64,000 bases of DNA from Stictocephala bisonia (Eukaryota; Arthropoda; Insecta; Hemiptera; Membracidae): contig JAQJVL010000058.1 of NCBI GenBank assembly GCA_035578905.1, forward strand, positions 1,627,697 to 1,691,696. The letters run 5' to 3'. Below, piece by piece: positions 10,986 through 23,524 of this stretch. The notes under the pieces were generated by a model. It did not search any database, had not been told where the DNA came from, and saw only the letters and a program-made list of their open reading frames with translations. A program made the translations under genes and the position numbers. The first letter of the stretch is position 1. Each line of letters begins with the position of its first letter.

Positions 10986-12860
10986 CGCCTACAATCTACA
11001 CAACACTCTGTCTCTAAGTAGAATGTGTTACAATATTGCACCACTGGTGACGATTACAGATTTACCATCATACTTATACTCAATGACTCAGCAAGTGGAT
11101 TATAGAGTCATGATGACTCGCAAGTTAAACGAGCAGGTTGATTATAGGTCAGAGCGAGCCTCATATAAATCCATAACCAAGACTAAAAGTTTTCACTTCT
11201 GGCTACTCAGAGGTAAAATTATGAACAATTTAATACAGGCACAGGCTTACACAATCTGACAACCTTGGAAAAGGAGATAATGCCTTAGGTGAAGGGTCTT
11301 CTCAAATAAAAACAGATAATTTCACCCAGCAACTAACAATCAAGCCAGAGCTTTCAATATTCAAGCTGTTAGTCTGTACATTTTCAGAGACAGAACAAAC
11401 ACTTTCTGCCAATGTAAGCAATACAATCTTGAGTACACAATAATGGAGATATACATTTAAAGATAACTTGAATTACATCTAACTTTGTGTGGCACAAGTC
11501 AGTAGAAATATCTTTAATTTTCCAATATACTTTCATAAAAATAAATTTGTGATGACATTACTAAGAAAAGCATTAGATAATTTAAGAATACCAAATAAAT
11601 AAAAAGATACGTAAATAAAAAAAATAATAATTACAGCATTGGTGTACAATGAATATAAACATGAAAAAAGTATATAAACAAAACTACTTGATGATTTATT
11701 TCCTACACAGAAAATAGAATTTGATTTAGATTATGAATAAGATAAATCAGTTTAACAAAGATTAATTAGCAAGCTGCATTGTTAACTTATAACATTTAAT
11801 GAATACAGTAATTGTGATAAAAAATGTGAAAAGTAAAATAACATTAGAATCCTCAGTTTCTAGTTAATATAATATAAAAATAGTACGATTTTGCTGTACT
11901 AAAAAAACAAAAAAATAAAATTGTACCGAAAGGACTGCATGTATTCTTTGTATATTACTAAGTAGTTGATGAGAGCTTAGAAAATTTAGATCAGTTCCTT
12001 CCAAAAAACTTTTTCTGCATGAATTGTTTTATCCAAATATAACATATGCTTTCAACAAACTTGTGTCTAGCAGCCCTTCACACCGCTTCTGCACAACCTC
12101 CTTACAAGCCTTACACTAGGGGAAGTAAGTACTGTATCATATTTATATATTGTTGTTTATTAACATCCCACTGGATAATTCTAACATTGAACTAATGACA
12201 AAAATCTTATTTATCAAAATAAATTAAATAAAATTTAAACTAAAATTCATATAATATCCTATTATCATATTAAATTATTAAGTTAAATGCAAAATTAATT
12301 TATTTTTTATCAATTAAAAAATAAACATAATTTCTCAACATTAAAATAATAACTCTATTTACCAACATAATACTGTGAATAAAAACAAAATCTCAAATCT
12401 CTAAATTAAAATATTTTATTATAACAGCAGTGAAACATAAAATGACACACACGGTTACATTCTCCGACTTAGAAGATGGTTAGACAGCTGCTAATAGTAC
12501 AAAAGAATAAACCACCTGGATTATTTCGAAACTCATATAACTTTTATTGTAAGTTCATACATAATCCTATGGTACCAAGTATAACAGCTGACTTATTTAT
12601 TAATGTACCTAAAAATAAGAAGAGCTATCGACTAGAAACCACATTTGCCAGTATAGAAATTTGCGACTACGCAAACAAAACAATCATCAGTTCTCTTTGA
12701 AGATATAATGAAATTACTGCATAGTGGTGTAGCTCACCTTATCCAAACTAAATTTACCAATTAATATGTAAAGATAACACATTTTCTGGATATTTCTGCA
12801 TTGCAAAAGCAGCATGTATCAGTCATTTTACCTTTAACATCATCATTTTTACTGTGTCTC
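10986..12860. other. Intron 3 of cytochrome b5 A, no gene seen
   Basis: Low-complexity AT-rich DNA. ORFs of up to 106 codons at 10939-11259 and 12476-12700 show no family features, and the first overlaps repeat family R, so they were not called. Confidence 0.4.
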
Positions 12861-12861
12861 A

Positions 12862-13036
12862 ACCCACCCGCCCACCCATACACTTACAGTGGTACTGACC
12901 CACCCACCCACCTATACACTTACAGTGGTATTGACCCACCCGCACCTATACACTTACAGTGGTATTGACCCACCCGCCCACCTATACACTTACAGTGGTA
13001 TTGACCCACCCGCCCACCTATACACTTTCAGGGGTG
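12862..13036. repeat. Minisatellite, 36-bp unit, five copies
   Basis: Units start at about 12862, 12898, 12934, 12968 and 13004. Consensus pieces are ACCCACCCGCCCACCTATAC and ACTTACAGTGGTATTG. One copy is 34 bp. The same unit, diverged, occurs at 60681-60909 and 61058-61123. Confidence 0.9.
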
Positions 13037-13157
13037 TATACACTGTACACACTATACACTGTAATTTAACAAATTACATACCAAGTTAATTTGTAAAATA
13101 TTCTAATCAATGTGGTGTAGAAAAAAATCTGATTGAATAGTAATCTTAGTGTTAAAT

Positions 13158-13272
13158 GTATGATTAAAAATGAAGTTTGCTTAAAAGACTAATAACTAAT
13201 AATAGTTAGTATTTTATTAATTTAATATTACATATCAATTATATAAACAATACCTGTAATATAGAAAATACT
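13158..13272 (-). repeat. Inverted partial copy of the poly(A)-ended element
   Basis: Its reverse complement matches about 10565-10665, including ATTACAGGTATTG, TTGATATGTAATATTAAATT and TTAAGCAAACTTCAT, with scattered substitutions. Confidence 0.65.
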
Positions 13273-13286
13273 TTAACTATACTAAA

Positions 13287-13472
13287 ATACAGGGTGTCTT
13301 TTTTAAATGAGCCACCATTGTGATCTTGGAAACCATAAGTCTGACAACAAACTTTAAATGGGGAACCTTATCTTGTTTTTGGAGAAAAAAAAAATACATA
13401 TTTCAAATTTTGAAAAATGGCCCCCATTTTCCAATATGGTGGCCAACTTTGACAGCTTATAGAACACCCTAC
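13287..13472. mobile_element. Possible short MITE with AGGGTGT ends
   Basis: The left end TACAGGGTGTCTTTTTT and right end AGAACACCCTACA are short inverted repeats about 185 bp apart. The interior contains ATGGCCCCCATTTTCCAATA. No clean target duplication was identified, so this is tentative. Confidence 0.35.
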
Positions 13473-14879
13473 ATTTTATGATAGTTTTAGATAAAAATTC
13501 TTTCTTGGCAGTTTTTCAATATTTTGCTTAATAACGTAGATGTGAGAGCTCAAAATATTCAGATTCCGTATGGTGATTGAAATAACATTTTTAAAATATG
13601 TAATATCTATATTAATAGTTGTTAAACTGTTTTCAGTAAAGATAGTTCAGTTTGTATTGTTTTGTTGACTTCCAATCGTTATCGTCTGTCTGATAGTGGA
13701 TAGCAAGAAAGTTGTCATGACTTTCATTTTCTTGTAAAAACCAATGTTTGGAGGGTTTATTAATTTCTAATTGCTACAGTAATTTGTTTGTATTATAATT
13801 CAGATGATTAGAGTACTTCGCTAATTAATTATTTTGAAATATTATTACACGTTCACTGCTGATAAAATAATATTATGTCTTTTAACATATGCTGAAACTA
13901 TATGCTATCTATCATTTTTGAATACTATCTAATAAATAATAAAAACTTTAAACTAAAATCAAATACACCTTAATAGTCACACAACCTACAAACAAAAATG
14001 TACAGTATAGAAAAAAACACATTCAACAATAAACTAATATTTAGTGTTAATCAGCTGTTGGTCATGATGCATCCTCTTCACACTGCACACAAGGTTAACT
14101 TGACGCAAAAGTGCGTTTCCCGCAGTGAACGTGTTAACGATTGGTATGTAGAAAGAATTGATTCTTTAAAAGAGATTGATCAAATATACTGAATCACACA
14201 CAACATGTACAGTTAAATATTACTTATTTAAAATTTAATCTGCAATATAATATAGAAAACTACATTTACTTAATTCTTTGCCAATAGATTTACAAATTCT
14301 GCAATACAAAAACTAATTTAATATACATTAAAAAAGTATTTTATTTTCAGATAACTTACTTTTCTGAAAAAGGGGTAATTCAACAATTAATCACTAGACA
14401 CTTCTATAACTGTCTCACTTGTTAAATATGAAATATTAACTTTTTTAACCTTTATTCATTAAATTAATATTTTTTTATATTTAAAATAATTATTTTTGTA
14501 AATTAGGTTATGTTTATCAAAATATCGCAAGTATCAGTACACACATTTTCTTATCTCTACTGTAATTGGAAACTAAAAAAAACGAATGAAAATGTCATAG
14601 ACAGATAAATGTTTGAACTTTATTAAAAAAAAACAACACTAAAAAGAGTACAAATGGGCGACTGATGGAGGTTTGACGGGGGCTAAATTCCCTGGCCCCT
14701 ACCAGCCGGGTCTGCCCTATGACTCATAACATGTAACAAAGGCTTACCGTTATATAACATTGCTCAGCATATTAGCTAGTCTTACCCAGAATGTACATTA
14801 AAGGTTTATATTTGTTAAACATTCCATGAATTTAAGGCTCATCTGTTTCTATTAACTTATACTACGCTTTATGGCTATT
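13473..14879. other. Intron 3 of cytochrome b5 A, no gene seen
   Basis: AT-rich. Around 14640-14740 a short GC-richer patch (CCCTGGCCCCTACCAGCCGG) follows an A-tract and may be a repeat fragment. Nothing else was recognised. Confidence 0.35.
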
Positions 14880-15462
14880 TTTTCATTTTATATTTATAAT
14901 ATTGTTAAGCATTGTTAGTCTTGTTATACAATTTGGTTTTGTTATTGTTTGTTGTATATTCTATCTAACTTTTTGTGTGTGTTAATTCTTTTACATTTTA
15001 TTGTTTGTATATGCCTAAATGTACCAAAATAACTGTTGAGTGTATATATATTTTCTTTCTTATATTTAAGTGGATCATTAATTTGTATCTGATACATATA
15101 TTAGTTTAGCTATTGAAATTGTCAGTTTTTTCAATTATTTATAATTCCCATCAACAAAACATAAACAAAATTACAACAAGAAAAAGAATATGATTGTAAT
15201 AATAATAAAACCTTATTAATAACTAGAAAATTATTGAAAACTTCATAAAAAATTAAATAAATTAAAAAAATCATGTATTTGTAACCATCCTATATTTTAC
15301 TGTTGATTGTTAAGTTTATCTTGTTTTATATACATTAATATTCCTATAAATGTAGTAAATATAATTAGTATATCTCTAAATTAGCTTTAGGCTAGAGGGA
15401 TAAATAAGTGAACTGTACAAAAAAAATTTGAAAATGTGAAGGAATAAATAAATAAATCTGCT
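14880..15462 (+). repeat. Probable 3' UTR tail of a CR1/Jockey-like non-LTR element
   Basis: T-rich 3'-UTR-like sequence ends in GCTTTAGGCTAGAGGGATAA, further A-rich sequence and an AATAAATAAATAAAT microsatellite. This terminal design is typical of 5'-truncated non-LTR retrotransposons. No coding part remains, so the assignment rests on the tail only. Confidence 0.35.
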
Positions 15463-16499
15463 TATCATAAGACGTGTGAGAATATACAAATCGCCATATG
15501 ACATGAGTCCCACGGTCAACATGGTTTACTGAAATACATTACCGTGTTATTTGTACTTTCTTGTATTCATATTGAATTGAATTTGTGCTATGAGAAGTTT
15601 CTTATACTTGGAATAAAGTATGTTTATTGATATTAAATTGTTAATGGTTATATTAATAATAGGGTAATTTTCTTCATCCAAACAGCCAATCACAAGGAAT
15701 CTGAACTCTGTGTTATTTCCCTAATTATATTGGTTTTACCAAAGCTTATATTCATGTTATTGGCATTGAGGAAAAACACAGGATTGAGTATTACAAACAT
15801 AATACCGAGCAAACCAATACAAATTAAATTATGTTCATTTAAATATGCGTTTATTTTATAGCATAATTGTGTTAGGTTAAATGTTTGTCATAGGACACAG
15901 AAAACAAGTGAAAATAACCATCAGAATTTAAAGAAAATAATCCATGTTGAGAATTTTGTACTGCTAGTTACATCTAGTTAATGTTGTCTCTTCCACATTA
16001 AAATTATTTAAAACTATTTTATTTATTAGTCGTTTACCTTACGCCTATTCCAACAAATTAATCTATTTAAGAAAATCTTAGAACTTAGGTTTAAGTGGCC
16101 GGTGTCATATGTCCGGTGACAACTATGTCAAGGTAGATAACTAGATGTTTCGCCCATGCTGTGATGTGACATCCTCAAGAAAATGTTATTTTAAAGCAGG
16201 TGCTTCAGTTTAGTGGCTAATTAATTATACATTATGTTTTATTGTTAATGTTTGTTTATTCTTACAACAAAATGATTCTTACAACAATTTTCAAGTATTA
16301 GTTAATAATTAAGTTTCATGTTTTCCACCAACCACATTGCTGGCAAAGGTTGCTATTTTATTCTTGTTTTGTCTTTGTAAAAATTGTTATGTTTCTATGA
16401 AGGAAATTAATCCATTTATCCATAAAAAAACATAATTACTAGTGAGTGAATTGCACGTTATGGTGAAGAGGAAACTTTCTCTTTATTTGTCTAAAATGC
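15463..16499. other. Intron 3 of cytochrome b5 A, no gene seen
   Basis: AT-rich. The stretch 16141-16180 carries, on the minus strand, a motif of the form TTGAGGATGTCAC...GGGCGAAACATC, like the one at 8609. Confidence 0.35.
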
Positions 16500-16617
16500 A
16501 ACCTTGATTGAATAACAGACTGTAGGACACAAGGCCAGATACACACGCTCAACTGTCTGACCTTGGGCCCATCACTGGGCGGCCTGTCACTCTAACCACT
16601 TGAGCTAAATAACAAGG
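16500..16617 (-). repeat. tRNA-like sequence, probable SINE head
   Basis: On the minus strand this reads like the 5' half of a tRNA: TAGCTCAAGTGGTTAGAGTG matches the pol III A-box consensus (A box at 16607-16596), followed by a cysteine-poor anticodon-arm-like region with GGGCC. A good B box and intact acceptor stem are missing, so this is a tRNA-derived repeat or decayed tRNA, not a working gene. Confidence 0.45.
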
Positions 16618-18204
16618 AATTTACATGTGAGTGACTTGCAACTTTCTGATACCTAATTTGAATGTGATTCGCTCATCACAAACGCCCACTGGTATGTCAA
16701 TATCTAGTAACTCTTGTTGACTGAAATATGAATGATTAGTTGATGAAATTGATATTAATTCCACTAATGACAGGTAATTGAAATAATAATGACAGGTTCC
16801 AAAGAATTGGCACAAACTTTCCCCCATATTAAACACTAAAAAATCAAAACTTTGAAAATTACCAGTTTGATTCCCAAATATGTTTTTTCTACATAACTAA
16901 AAACTAGCCAAGTTAGAGACATGTGGTTTTTACTAAACTATTTTAAATTGTAGTTCACATCTTTCCTGAAAATTTAATCAAAATCGTTAACCGTTTTTGA
17001 GAAAATTCAATTTTAGTATGTTTTTGCCTATAAAAATATAAAAAAATTTTAATAAGTGAAAAAATGGTCTGAAGATATTGGCCAAATACACATATATACC
17101 AAACATCATAAAAATTTATCCTTCTATTTAGTCGCCAGCGTACTGCACACAGACACCAACATTTAGAAAAAAAAACTTTTTTGGCTTCAGAGGACTCTAA
17201 AATGGATTTTTAGACCAACTTTTAAAAACATTTTTATGGAAACAATACTTTCTCTATTTTAACGCATATGGAAGAAAGTAAAAATAACTTTTACTAGACA
17301 ATTTAGTCACAATTAATTAATTTATGAAAGTGGTTTCAATGTCACTCAAGGCAGTTTTGAAATAATGGGTCTTGGTAGAAAACTTACATCTCAATGATTA
17401 ATTTACGTACTGGTTTTAACTTCATTCATTGTAACTGATAAACATTTTAAGTCTTGACAACAAGTAATAAATTATTTATGAATAGTTTATTATTATTAAT
17501 AAATACATTATATTCCCAAAAGTTAATAAATGGGGCTAAACCAAACGAGTTTGACTTAGGTACACAGTCAAGAATTATATGCTGCTTTCAACATTTTTAG
17601 AAAGTCATAATTTTTTTGTTCTTCAAAAAATCAAGGTTGTTAAGTCTTGAGAAAAAAATATATGAGATTAAAGTGTTATGAAATTAGTTTTAATTTTACC
17701 CAAGGTAGCTAATTTAATTAGCAAGTCTTCAGATACCAATTTTGATACGAATTACAAATATATTACTTGATACCTTAAATATTAAGATTAACTGAAGTGT
17801 GCTGTTCATTACAATAGTTTCTGTAAACGGTATGTATTTTACTTCAGTGTTGAATATCAGTAAAATAGCGTTTCTCGAACAGCCTTTCTTGAAAAATGTG
17901 GGTCAAAACTGTTTATCATCTGTTGAAGAACGAAATTTCTTTGTTCTTTAAAGGTTGTGTTGTTTAATAAATGAATCCCACTGAATATTGAAAAATATAA
18001 ACTTAGTCAGGAATAATACATTTTGAAAACCATTTTAAAACAATAACATTTCAAATTAATCAAAAAACGTTTATCCCTTTTGAAATACACAAAACTTGCT
18101 AGATCCGGCATAAACTGTAGAGATATGAAAACAATTGCTGAATTGAACATTTGGGTGTTAAATACACATACAGAAACTTCAGTTAAAACAGAACGGTTCA
18201 TTAT
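16618..18204. other. Intron 3 of cytochrome b5 A, no gene seen
   Basis: AT-rich with homopolymer stretches. ORFs at 16621-16836 and 18007-18201 (minus) lack recognisable features. Confidence 0.35.
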
Positions 18205-18575
18205 TCATTCATAAGACGCCAATCGTCAAGATATTGGTGAATATGAGGGGTGAATGAGTGTGATGAATATAGATGAACGAGTGTAGTCATTGTTACTAAC
18301 TAAGGTCAACTTTTAATTAGAAAGAGCTATTTATTAATAGCCCAATAGCAACTAAGGGACCTACAGCTTTACGTGTAATTCAAACCACGTAGTGTTGGTC
18401 TGATTTTTCAGCTGAATAACAAGCTTGACACTTCATTCTCTTCCCTACACAACATCTTAATCTTGACTACCATCCAACATGGACACCCCAGACTTATCTA
18501 GTGTAGTGTCCATGTCGATGGCAATTACTGAGCGGACGCCGTGTTGGTATTAAGAAGACCGAGCATAGAACCTAT
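18205..18575 (+). repeat. Dispersed repeat family R, copy 2
   Basis: Continuous copy of the family also at 10150 and 58436. It contains AACTAAGGGACCTACAGCTT, GTGTTGGTCTGATTTTTCAG, TCCAACATGGACACCCCAGA and ends near GTTGGTATTAAGAAGACCGA. Confidence 0.75.
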
Positions 18576-20553
18576 CATTACTGTAAACATTACGGATCAG
18601 AAGATAAGTCTTCAAGGCAAATTAGGAGAAATTAACATGTCATACTTAAACAAGCTTTTAATAGCAAAAAAGTTTTTTCAGGGCCATATTGTAAAAATAA
18701 CTGTTAACAATATTATATTAAATACAATATTTATCTTAATAATTAATATTTTAACTATTAAGATTAACTGAAGTGTGCTGATCATTAGAATAGTTTCTAT
18801 AATTGGTATTTATATTTCAATACTGATAGTCTTCCTTGGAAAATGTGGGTTAAAGCTACCTACAATCTGTTGAAGAGAGAAATTTCTTTGTTCTTAAAAC
18901 ATTTTGTTGTTTAAATAAATGAAGCAAGTGAATGAAAATTAAAAAAAACGTAACCTTAAACAAAAATAATATATTTCAACAAACAATGTTAAAACAATAA
19001 CACTTAAATTCAATCAAAGAACGTTTACACTTTTAAATTACTTAACGACATTTGAACAATATGTGTTTCCTTTTTAACTGCACATGTTAAGGTATAGTAA
19101 AATAATTTGGCATGTTTATGTGAGGGTTAAGTGAATATATTGTACCTTTCAACAGCATATAAAGGTTGCAACTTTCTCTAAATTAAAGAATCGTTGTAGA
19201 AATACGGCCTAATCAATGTTTATTGTCCCTCTGTTGCCTAACTGACACAGGTTGGTGATGCCCTTGATACTGTCACTTGGCGTAGTATATTTGGCACCAA
19301 TGGTCTAGTTATATATGGAGTTAAGATTAATTTAGAGCCCATATTTTGACTATGAGCACCTGCATCTTTGATTTGACGACAGAGTCGAGTATGTTTTTAA
19401 ATATTGAGCTTTTTCCTACAAAAATGATTCATTTTGGTTTTCTAAGCAAAGGGACCTTTTATTCTTCTTTTCCAAAACCTAAAGGTGCATTGAGATTAAG
19501 GAGAGAATGCCTTTAAATTGATAGACCATTTAGGTACGCTAAATTAATGTAAATGATTTTTAATTTTTGAGTCAGATTCCAAAAACTGATGGTAATTTCA
19601 GATTGAAGAAGAGTTAATTTTTAATTTGTTACACCACTGAGTTCCAAATTAGGATATAAAATGTTTAATTATTCAAAAATTTTTGCTCAAAAACATGAAC
19701 ATTTCTTTACCACTGTAAATATACAATGTTTGTGATTGAATGATAAGAGTAAGACAGTCTTTATCATTCAATCACAGTAACAACTTTACTCATCACTATT
19801 TCTACAAAACTGTACGTCCAATTGACATGAAATGTATATAGGTTTATTTTGGCTCTTAGAGGCTCACTAAGAAAGCATTTTCCTCTCTGACCTCAGGACT
19901 CTGTCCCACTGACCTCCAAAATTCCCATGGTATTCTTATGGAGTTATATATCAATTGATTTTTTTATTTGATTAACGGCTGTTAGATAAAAACAAATTGA
20001 GTAAAATTGTTGTAGGCTAAACCTTTAGAATTAAAAATAATTGAGTTCAGTAGTAAATTATACATAACAATATGTTCTAAATAATTGTTTTTCATATTAT
20101 GACCGGCTAAGCGGGCTAATATTATATATTATATTACAGCTAGTATTATATAAAATGATATTAGATATAGAAGTCCAAAATGAAAGGTTAATAACCAAAT
20201 ATAAGAGTTAAGATAATAATAGTTCTTCTTAGGTCAAAGTTCAGGTGACATGGACCTACAACTGATAGCTGGCCTTGACACTCGTGAAACAGAGTATTTC
20301 ATTGACCCAACTGAGAATATTCACTTTAAAACATGGTTTAAAATAAAGTTACTACAGTAAACAATTAACTCTAATTCAGTTATGTTATAAAACTTGAACT
20401 ACACCAATTAGATCAACAATAATGTTTTATAGTTTCTGACCTTCATTACAAAGTGATTTATTTTATTTAATATTAACTTTGGAAAATTTGTAACTCAAAA
20501 ATAAGAAAGCAATTTCCTTATCACATTGATTAAAACAAAATAATAATTTATAA
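18576..20553. other. Intron 3 of cytochrome b5 A, no gene seen
   Basis: AT-rich. The segment 17740-17960 is loosely repeated at 18755-19030 (ATTAAGATTAACTGAAGTGT, then CTGTTGAAG and TTGTTCTT), indicating an old duplication. A hairpin sits at 19731-19776. The stretch 19790-20150 resembles a nonautonomous repeat but could not be classified. Confidence 0.4.
19731..19776. repeat. Inverted repeat, 16-bp stem
   Basis: TGTGATTGAATGATAA at 19731-19746 is the exact complement of 19761-19776, with a 14-base spacer. Confidence 0.85.
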
Positions 20554-20557
20554 TTAA

Positions 20558-22322
20558 CCCTTTGGACCCTATACAGTCGATTTTTGGACGCCTGATTGTT
20601 CTGCTGAAAAGACCAAACGGTAGATTTCTGGACATTCATATAATACGCTAATATGACCAGGTGGTTGATTTCTGGACGCCAAAATTTTGGTAGTTTTAAA
20701 GCAAAGTATAAGGATGTTATTGTTTCAAATATATTTGTTATACATACGTTAACTAATATACAAATAGTTATATGTATTTGTGCAACCAAAACAATTGTTT
20801 GTAATTTACTTCAAAGCATTATAATTGGTGCGGTCAGCTGATCGTTGTGTAGTAACTAGGGTGTTGACTCGCCGCCTGGTGCTAGCTGTAGTTGTTTACA
20901 TTATAATTGGTGCGGTCAGCTGATCGTTGTGTAGTAACTAGGGTGTTGACTCGCCGCCTGGTGCTAGCTGTAGTTGTTTACATTATAATTGGTGCGGTCA
21001 GCTGATCGTTGTGTAGTAACTAGGGTGTTGACTCGCCGCCTGGTGCTAGCTGTAGTTGTTTACATTATAATTGGTGCGGTCAGCTGATCGTTGTGTAGTA
21101 ACTAGGGTGTTGACTCGCCGCCTGGTGCTAGCTGTAGTTGTTTACATTATAATTGGTGCGGTCAGCTGATCGTTGTGTAGTAACTAGGGTGTTGACTCGC
21201 CGCCTGGTGCTAGCTGTAGTTGTTTACATTATAATTGGTGCGGTCAGCTGATCGTTGTGTAGTAACTAGGGTGTTGACTCGCCGCCTGGTGCTAGCTGTA
21301 GTTGTTTACATTATAATTGGTGCGGTCAGCTGATCGTTGTGTAGTAACTAGGGTGTTGACTCGCCGCCTGGTGCTAGCTGTAGTTGTTTACATTATAATT
21401 GGTGCGGTCAGCTGATCGTTGTGTAGTAACTAGGGTGTTGACTCGCCGCCTGGTGCTAGCTGTAGTTGTTTACATTATAATTGGTGCGGTCAGCTGATCG
21501 TTGTGTAGTAACTAGGGTGTTGACTCGCCGCCTGGTGCTAGCTGTAGTTGTTTACATTATAATTGGTGCGGTCAGCTGATCGTTGTGTAGTAACTAGGGT
21601 GTTGACTCGCCGCCTGGTGCTAGCTGTAGTTGTTTACATTCTGTGTTTGTTGTTTAGAAGTTAGTGAATACTCTGTGTTTATGTCTTTTTTACGTCGCTT
21701 TTGTGCTGTAATTTCTGATCGAAGTGTAATTCTGTAGTATTTATAACATGCGTGTAAATAGTCGTCAAGTGAAACATGTATATATTATATTTTTGGGTGG
21801 TATTATAAACAGTAACTTATAATGACATCTTTTGATCTTCAATACATTGCAAAATAAGCTAAGAATATGTTAACTTCAATTATTTGTATGGGTTATATGA
21901 CATTCCGTTGATTATTTCTAATTACATTATTTTATTAATATTGCAGTTACATAAAAAATTGTAGATAACTTTGTTATTTGTAGTCCAAATAAGTTAGATT
22001 TTGATATAAATGTACAAAACAAAATACTCAATAAAATAAACTGGTTTCCCACTCTTAAAAGCTTCTTTATTTTTCCTACATAGCTATAAAGAAATAACAT
22101 TTTATTTTCATACTTTATAAATACAAAAAGGAAAGTTTACATCGTACATTTTTTTCATTGTACTTAGGCAGATTCATATCGAAGATTTTGATACCAAATA
22201 CATAATCATTGGACAGAAATTACATTTTTAATGATTTTTTTTCTTGAACCACTTCAAAACAGCATGATTGAGAACAGTGCAGTTTTGGGCAACACACATT
22301 TTACTTTCTAGTCCTAAAAGAG
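20558..22322. mobile_element. Candidate TTAA-flanked (piggyBac-like) nonautonomous element
   Basis: TTAA occurs at 20554-20557 and 22323-22326. The left end reads CCCTTTGGACCC and the right end, complemented, CTCTTTTAGGAC. Just inside the left end, GATTTTTGGACGCC, GATTTCTGGAC and GATTTCTGGACGCC are repeated, like the subterminal repeats of piggyBac-type elements. There is no transposase ORF. The 82-bp array lies inside. Terminal repeats are imperfect, so the class is tentative. Confidence 0.45.
20817..21636. repeat. Minisatellite, 82-bp unit, ten apparently identical copies
   Basis: Units begin at 20817, 20899, 20981, 21063, 21145, 21227, 21309, 21391, 21473 and 21555. I see no differences among them. 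Each contains ATAATTGGTGCGGTCAGCTG and GTGTTGACTCGCCGCCTGG. The unit is GC-richer than the surrounding DNA. The units abut with no spacers. Confidence 0.97.
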
Positions 22323-22326
22323 TTAA

Positions 22327-23524
22327 GTAAATAATATTAAAATCGTGAAGAGTGAGCATTGGAAAATACTAATGCATAATCATTGTTAAAATATAAGAGG
22401 TAAAAACACTCTTTGGATATTCCCGCAGTATAATTAGATTGTAATTGATAAAACACTAGGTTTGTCTAAATTCAAAAGGCACTGAATTAAAAAAAGAACT
22501 AGGGGACACCCCTGCATGCTTTACGTGCCAATCTCGTCACTCGCCGAGCTCGTGCCACCTCAGCCTTTGGCATTGACATGTAACTTTTGACTTCAAATAT
22601 TAGTTATTAAAATGTATTAAGTAAAATCATATTATTTAAATTAATTTACACTAGCTCATTCACTGCACTTGATTTGCACTCTATTTATAGTATAATACTT
22701 ATATACAAACAGTGTTATTACTAAGCATATTTCAAATGTTATCATTTTATTTAACGGCTGATTTATTATACATACACACAAACAGACATGTATTCGTTCT
22801 TTTATAATTAACTTGGTATTTTACTGTGCTGTTCTCTATGTTTAACCTAACAAATTATTTGGACCATTTAACATTTTGTTTAAATGCCACCAGCTGGTTA
22901 ATTAAAATTAATCTCCATAAGAATAACATTGCAACTTTGACGCCGTTTAGGGCAAAAACCTATGGTAATTTCAAAAAATATAGCTCCGTTAAGACTTAGA
23001 AATCAAAAGTATCTTTAGAATAAAAAAAATTTCATCAAAATCGGTCAAGTAATAACTTCAGAAAGTGGGTGAACTAAATGACCCGATTGTTTTAATATAT
23101 AGGATTTTCAAGCTGTTTTTTATATATACTATCAAAACCAAGTAGATAGTTCTAGTAGGATTGATAGATAGTACTACTATCATATTGAACATTTATGATA
23201 CATTTTCGTAAACTTCATTCGTTTTTTAAACTTTTATGTAAAATAGGTCTGGGTTAAGTCCTCATTTCCAATAAATATAGCTATTTATAATTGGGTCATT
23301 CTTTTTGTAACACCCTGTATTGTTTATATATAAACATGTATTGTTTGTATATAAACATTATATGTTTATTTATTTATTCTAAAGACGATGTATTCATGAG
23401 GATGAAAGATTTGTATCTCTTATCCTACCTAATTTTTCATGCTACCTAAAATTAGCTATGTACATGTAATTTTTCATGTACATAGTTTCATGCTACCTAA
23501 TTTTGTACATTAGAGTGTGAATCA
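22327..23524. other. Intron 3 of cytochrome b5 A, repeat debris
   Basis: 22920-23100 (ACTTTGACGCCGTTTAGG to TTTTAATATATAGGA) resembles the end of a widespread nonautonomous element. Small hairpins occur at 23454-23490 (CTATGTACATG with its complement). No gene was recognised. Confidence 0.4.

Noticed and set aside
10939..11259. 106-codon ORF as a gene
   Set aside because: Its start lies in dispersed repeat family R and the rest lacks recognisable features; other R copies do not keep the frame.
20817..21636. Possible CRISPR array
   Set aside because: Units are contiguous 82-mers with no spacers, in a eukaryotic intron. It is a minisatellite.
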